Part shown: in pieces, positions 30,666 through 34,289 of the stretch | How the letters are laid out: each line of letters opens with the position of its first letter | How positions within the stretch are numbered: position 1 is the stretch's first letter | Source: DATMXS01 sp050260275 | Lineage (GTDB): Bacteria; Acidobacteriota; Terriglobia; Bryobacterales; Bryobacteraceae | DNA: 34,289 nucleotides | Direction of reading: 5' to 3' | NCBI GenBank assembly: GCA_050260275.1 | Contig: JBLNBX010000233.1 | Coordinates: 1-34,289, forward strand | Notes under the pieces: generated by a model | Seen by the model: only the letters and a program-made list of their open reading frames with translations | Told to the model about the DNA's origin: nothing | The model's database searches: none | Made by a program: the position numbers and the translations under genes

Positions 30666-32429
30666 ATGAACTTCGCAGAGCAGCTCAAGTCGTCCGTGGA
30701 CATCGTGGAGGTGATCGGGCAATACGTGCGCCTGCGGAAGGCGGGGCCGCGCTGGGTGGGGCTATGCCCTTTCCACACCGAGAAGACCCCGTCGTTTTCG
30801 GTCCACGGTGCGCTTCAGTTTTACAAGTGCTTCGGATGCGGGGCGGCAGGCGACGTGATCCGGTTCGTGATGGAGATGGAGGGCCTCACGTTCATGGAGG
30901 CGCTCCGGTCTCTGGCGGAGCGGCATGGAATATTGATGCCGCGGCGGGCCGAGTATTCGGACCCCGAGACGAAGCTTCGCGCCGCGCTGTACCGGATGCA
31001 CGAGATCGCGCGCGACATCTATCGCAACGCGCTTGGCTCCAGCGCGGGTTCCGAGGCGCGCGCCTATCTCGCTAAGCGCGGCGTTTCGCCGGCGCTGATT
31101 TCGGAATTCCAGCTCGGCTTCGCGGACCGGCCCGGCCAGCTCACGCGCGCCTTCGAGCGCGAAGGTTTCGACGCCTCGCTGATGGAGCAGTCCGGCCTGG
31201 TTATCAGGCGCGACGACGGCAGCGGGTTTTTCGACCGCTTTCGCAACCGCCTGATGTTCCCCATTCAGGACGAATCCGGGCGAGTAATCGCATTCGGCGG
31301 GCGCGCGCTCGATGCCGGGCAGGAACCGAAATACCTCAACTCGTCCGATACGAAGATTTACGAGAAGAGCCGCGTCCTGTACAACCTGAACCGAGCGAAA
31401 CAAGCCATCCGCAAGAACGGCCGCGCGGTGCTCGTCGAGGGCTACATGGACGCGATCGGCGTGTGGTCCGCGGGCGTCGCCGAGGTGGTCGCCCCATGCG
31501 GGACGTCGCTCACTGCACAGCAGGTGCGATCGATCAGGCGTCATTCGGACAACGTGGTAGTGAACTTCGATCCCGACGTGGCCGGCGCAAGCGCCACCGA
31601 ACGCTCCATCCAGCTCCTGCTCGAAGAGGGGATGCGCGTCCGCGTGCTCCAGCTCGAAGGCGGGCTCGATCCGGACGAGTACATCAAGGTTAACAGCGCG
31701 GAGCGCTACCGCGAATGCCTGGAGAGAGCGCCGGGCTACTTTCATTGGCTGGCCGACCGCGCGCGAGCGCGCTTCGACATGCGGTCTTCGGAAGGGCGCA
31801 TAGCCGCGCTCCAGTTTCTGCTGCCACCCATCCAGCGCGTGACGGACCGGCTCGAGCGGGCCACCATCGCGAACGATCTCGCCGAATACCTAGGTGTGGA
31901 CGCCGGCCTCGTGCGCGACCACTTCAAAAAGGCCGCGACGGACCGCCGGGAGAAGTCCATCACAGTCAGCGAGAGCCCGGTGAAACCGATCGAGAGCATC
32001 CTGGTAAACGCATTCTCGGCCAGCGAGGAGGCGCGCACGGAGCTGCTGCCGGCACTTAGACGCCTGCGCGCCGTCGAGCAGTTCGCGACGCGCCGAATAC
32101 TGGAAGCGGTGTTCGCGATGGCCGACACAGGCGCGCCGTTTTCGTTCGGGGAGCTCGAAGGACGCCTGGAGGAGGCCGACAGAGAACTATTGCACCGGCT
32201 CGTGTTTTCGGAGATCGCGTGCCAGGATCCCGAGCGTTTGTTCGCGTTGGCGGCCGATTCCGTGCGCACTCTCGAGCACAACGAACGCCAGGCGCGCAAG
32301 GCGGAGTTGAAAGCTCGCGCCAAGGAGGCGGAGCGGGCTGGTAAGATGGCAGAAGCGTTGCAAATTGTGGGGGAACTGAATGCGCTGGACAAGGAATTCA
32401 GCGCGCGCGAGCACGACCGCGATCAATAA
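30666..32429 (+). CDS. dnaG: DNA primase
   Basis: A 587-residue DnaG that makes RNA primers at the replication fork. The CHC2 zinc finger has Cys34, His37, Cys55 and Cys58 (CPFH, CFGC). The primase core follows, and the TOPRIM domain has Glu258 (VEGYMD) and Asp302/Asp304 (FDPDVAG). The C-terminal helical helicase-binding domain occupies about 450-587. Length is normal. The ATG at 30666 (NFAEQLKSSVDIVEVIGQYV) gives the usual family start; a GTG at 30636 would add 10 residues and lies in the hairpin region. It precedes rpoD by 98 bases, the usual macromolecular-synthesis order, without rpsU in view. Confidence 0.96.
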   Translation: MNFAEQLKSSVDIVEVIGQYVRLRKAGPRWVGLCPFHTEKTPSFSVHGALQFYKCFGCGAAGDVIRFVMEMEGLTFMEALRSLAERHGILMPRRAEYSDPETKLRAALYRMHEIARDIYRNALGSSAGSEARAYLAKRGVSPALISEFQLGFADRPGQLTRAFEREGFDASLMEQSGLVIRRDDGSGFFDRFRNRLMFPIQDESGRVIAFGGRALDAGQEPKYLNSSDTKIYEKSRVLYNLNRAKQAIRKNGRAVLVEGYMDAIGVWSAGVAEVVAPCGTSLTAQQVRSIRRHSDNVVVNFDPDVAGASATERSIQLLLEEGMRVRVLQLEGGLDPDEYIKVNSAERYRECLERAPGYFHWLADRARARFDMRSSEGRIAALQFLLPPIQRVTDRLERATIANDLAEYLGVDAGLVRDHFKKAATDRREKSITVSESPVKPIESILVNAFSASEEARTELLPALRRLRAVEQFATRRILEAVFAMADTGAPFSFGELEGRLEEADRELLHRLVFSEIACQDPERLFALAADSVRTLEHNERQARKAELKARAKEAERAGKMAEALQIVGELNALDKEFSAREHDRDQ

Positions 32430-32480
32430 CTGCACCCCCCGGATGCCGGCGCGGCGCAAGTGAGCGCCCCAGGCATGTTG

Positions 32481-32486
32481 TACAAT
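32481..32486 (+). promoter_or_regulatory. Possible -10 box for rpoD (TACAAT)
   Basis: TACAAT lies 41 bases before the GTG start of rpoD in the 98-base gap. No strong -35 is seen. rpoD is often driven by an internal promoter in such operons, so this is plausible. Confidence 0.35.
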
Positions 32487-32527
32487 GTGCTGGTCCGGTA
32501 CCAAGGGTTACCGCTGACGGGCTAAGG

Positions 32528-34210
32528 GTGGCAATCGACGACAAGTACGGCCGCTTAAAACAACTCGTCGACGAGGGCAAGGAGAAGGGTTATGTCCTCT
32601 ACGACGAGGTGAGTGATCTTCTACCTGACGATATCGCGCCCGGCCCTGAGCTGGACGAGCTGCTCATAAGGCTCGACGGCGCCGGGGTCGAAATTCTCGA
32701 AGAGCCCAAAGCAGACAAGCTCGAAGACGGCGACGGGCTCGGCGATATCGAGATTCCCGCCGAGTATGCGGACAAGACAAACGACCCTGTCCGCATGTAC
32801 CTGCGCGAGATGGGTACCGTCCCGCTGCTGACGCGCGAAGGCGAGATCGAGCTTGCCAAGCGCATCGAGCGCGGCCAGAACGCCGTACGCAAGTCGCTGT
32901 CGCGCTCTGCGCTGATATGGCGCGAGATCCTGGCGCTCGGCGAGGAACTCTCCCGCGGCAACGTGAACGTCCGCGACTTCCTGATCGCCCCGGACGTGGT
33001 CGTCACCGAAGAGGCATACGAAGCCCAGCGCACCCAGTTCCTCCAGGTAGTCGCCGAGATCGACCGGCATTACCGCAAGTCACAGCAGTTGCGCCAGAAG
33101 ATGTTCGCGATCTCGCGCTCGCTCAAACCCAAGCAATACCGCACGCTGCGGTGGCAGCTCGGGCGCACCGTCGTGCACATCTCGCGGCAGGTCCGGCAAA
33201 TCAGTTGGACGCCCGCGCTGCAGCGCAAGCTGGTGGACTGCGTGCGCGCGGCGGTGGAGCGCTTCAGACCGCTCGAGAGGGAGATCGCCCGCATTCAGCG
33301 CCGGCTTGAGGAAGCCGCGAACTCCGGCCAGCCATTCCAGCGCGACCTGCGCAAGGAACTGCGCCAGTACAGCCACTCCATTCAGCAGTTCGAGGAGGAA
33401 TCCGGAGCGTCTGCGGCGGAGCTGCGCCGGACTCTCCAGGTGATCGAGCGCGGCGAGTACGAGGCCGAAACCGCCAAGAAGCAGCTCATCGAGGCTAACC
33501 TGCGGCTGGTGGTTTCCATCGCCAAGCGGTACACAAACCGTGGGCTGCAATTCCTCGACCTCATCCAGGAAGGCAACATCGGCCTGATGAAGGCGGTGGA
33601 CAAGTTCAACTACCGCCGCGGCTACAAGTTCTCCACCTACGCAACCTGGTGGGTGCGCCAGGCCATAACGCGCGCGATAGCCGACCAGGCTAGAACCATC
33701 CGCATCCCCGTGCACATGATCGAGACGATCAATAAGCTCGTTCGCACGCAGCGGAAGCTCCAGCAGGAGCTCGGGCGCGAGCCCACCACCGAAGAGCTTG
33801 CCAAGAAGATGGAACTGCCGGTGCCGAAGATCCGCAAGGTTCTGCGCATCGCGCAGGAGCCAATCTCGCTCGAAACGCCGGTGGGCGAGGAAGAAGAGTC
33901 GCACCTGGGCGACTTCATCATCGACAGGCACGGAGTATCGCCGTCCGAGGCGGTCATAAATCTGAACCTGCGCGAGCAGACGGCGGAGGTGCTCAAGACC
34001 CTCAGCCCGCGCGAGGAAAAGATCATCAAGATGCGCTTCGGCCTGATGGACGGCAGCGAGCACACGCTCGAGGAAGTGGGCCAGCACTTCGCCGTCACGC
34101 GCGAGCGCATCCGGCAGATCGAGGCGAAAGCGCTTCGCAAGCTTCGCCATCCCAGCCGCAGCCACCGGCTGCGCGCGTTCCTCGACAGCAACGCGCTCCG
34201 CCAGTCGTAG
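32528..34210 (+). CDS. rpoD: RNA polymerase primary sigma factor RpoD
   Basis: A 560-residue sigma70. Region 1.1 is about 1-75 (KYGRLKQLVDEGKEKGYVLYDEVSDLLP), region 1.2 starts at Asp86 (DPVRMYLREMGTVPLLTREGEIELAKRIE), a non-conserved region follows, region 2 is about 320-400 (LRLVVSIAKRYTNRGLQFLDLIQEGNIGLMKAVDKF, then YKFSTYATWWVRQAI for -10 recognition and melting), region 3 follows IRIPVHMIETINKL, and region 4 ends with a helix-turn-helix at about 513-540 (TLEEVGQHFAVTRERIRQIEAKALRKL). The GTG start is the first codon of region 1.1, with AAGGGTG before it. It is the housekeeping sigma factor. Confidence 0.97.
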   Translation: MAIDDKYGRLKQLVDEGKEKGYVLYDEVSDLLPDDIAPGPELDELLIRLDGAGVEILEEPKADKLEDGDGLGDIEIPAEYADKTNDPVRMYLREMGTVPLLTREGEIELAKRIERGQNAVRKSLSRSALIWREILALGEELSRGNVNVRDFLIAPDVVVTEEAYEAQRTQFLQVVAEIDRHYRKSQQLRQKMFAISRSLKPKQYRTLRWQLGRTVVHISRQVRQISWTPALQRKLVDCVRAAVERFRPLEREIARIQRRLEEAANSGQPFQRDLRKELRQYSHSIQQFEEESGASAAELRRTLQVIERGEYEAETAKKQLIEANLRLVVSIAKRYTNRGLQFLDLIQEGNIGLMKAVDKFNYRRGYKFSTYATWWVRQAITRAIADQARTIRIPVHMIETINKLVRTQRKLQQELGREPTTEELAKKMELPVPKIRKVLRIAQEPISLETPVGEEEESHLGDFIIDRHGVSPSEAVINLNLREQTAEVLKTLSPREEKIIKMRFGLMDGSEHTLEEVGQHFAVTRERIRQIEAKALRKLRHPSRSHRLRAFLDSNALRQS

Positions 34211-34226
34211 AGCGGGAATCCCGCTC
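34210..34226 (+). terminator. GC hairpin at the rpoD stop
   Basis: GAGCGGG (34210-34216), loop AAT, CCCGCTC (34220-34226) begins at the last base of the stop codon. No T tract follows, so it may attenuate rather than terminate. Confidence 0.4.
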
Positions 34227-34257
34227 CCCTGCCCTCGAAATCCCCGATAATACTGAC

Positions 34258-34289
34258 GTGCTGACGGGATCCATAGTCCAGATCAACGT
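34258..34289 (+). CDS. Possible first codons of a MOSC-domain protein (3' truncated)
   Basis: A GTG at 34258 opens a frame reading L-T-G-S-I-V-Q-I-N-V to the edge. That string resembles the start of MOSC-domain proteins (GSVVQINVS type). Ten residues are too few to be sure, and the gene would continue outside the window. Confidence 0.3.
   Translation, partial: MLTGSIVQIN

Noticed and set aside
1..34289. CRISPR arrays, tRNA or rRNA genes, insertion sequences, phage genes
   Set aside because: No repeat-spacer pattern, no cloverleaf T-loop strings, no transposase or integrase motifs were found on either strand.

Overview
The window is GC-rich, tightly packed bacterial DNA carrying 27 well-supported genes, one gene cut at each edge, and very little spacer. 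No tRNA, rRNA, CRISPR array, transposase or phage gene was seen. The organism is probably an acidobacterium of the Solibacter/Bryobacter type. That is an inference from gene content (a coupled FHA/PP2C/kinase/SEDS-PBP operon, DUF892 stress genes, many two-domain membrane proteins, a dnaG-rpoD pair) and is not proven by any marker in the window.

Region 1 (1-5370, plus strand): a co-directional run made of the end of a coiled-coil protein, a PspA/IM30 protein, a membrane-anchored substrate-binding-protein/OmpA fusion, a two-helix membrane coiled-coil protein, and a tandem AAA ATPase with one dead and one intact ATPase module. PspA belongs to the ESCRT-III superfamily and the ATPase is not of the PspF type, so a Vps4-like envelope-remodelling module is a reasonable hypothesis. 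This is my best candidate for an undescribed system.

Region 2 (5406-14855, minus strand): an aldo/keto reductase, then a five-gene chain transcribed right to left with overlapping or abutting stops and starts: FHA protein, PP2C phosphatase with a beta-helix tail, Ser/Thr kinase, a single-chain SEDS glycosyltransferase/class B PBP fusion, and a second FHA protein. The content matches the actinobacterial fhaA-pstP-rodA-pbpA-pknB locus, with the two peptidoglycan enzymes fused. It looks like phospho-controlled cell-wall synthesis.

Region 3 (14932-22707, minus strand): seven coupled genes for a surface or secondary glycan: two nucleotide-sugar epimerases, a B12-binding radical SAM protein, and four glycosyltransferases. 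Several starts are TTG or GTG set by overlap with the upstream stop. A long leader with a promoter-like signal and a hairpin precedes the operon.

Region 4 (23292-28094): small stress and metabolic genes: a DUF892 ferritin-like protein with a strong terminator, a small conserved protein, an ABM-fold monooxygenase with an iron-type alcohol dehydrogenase, a secreted Arg/Asp-rich protein, a small YflT-like protein, and an SDR coupled to a membrane PH-domain protein.

Region 5 (28094-34289): a secreted DUF4412-like protein, a membrane JAMM-like protein lacking one expected metal ligand, DNA primase, the main sigma factor RpoD, and the possible first codons of a MOSC-domain gene at the edge.
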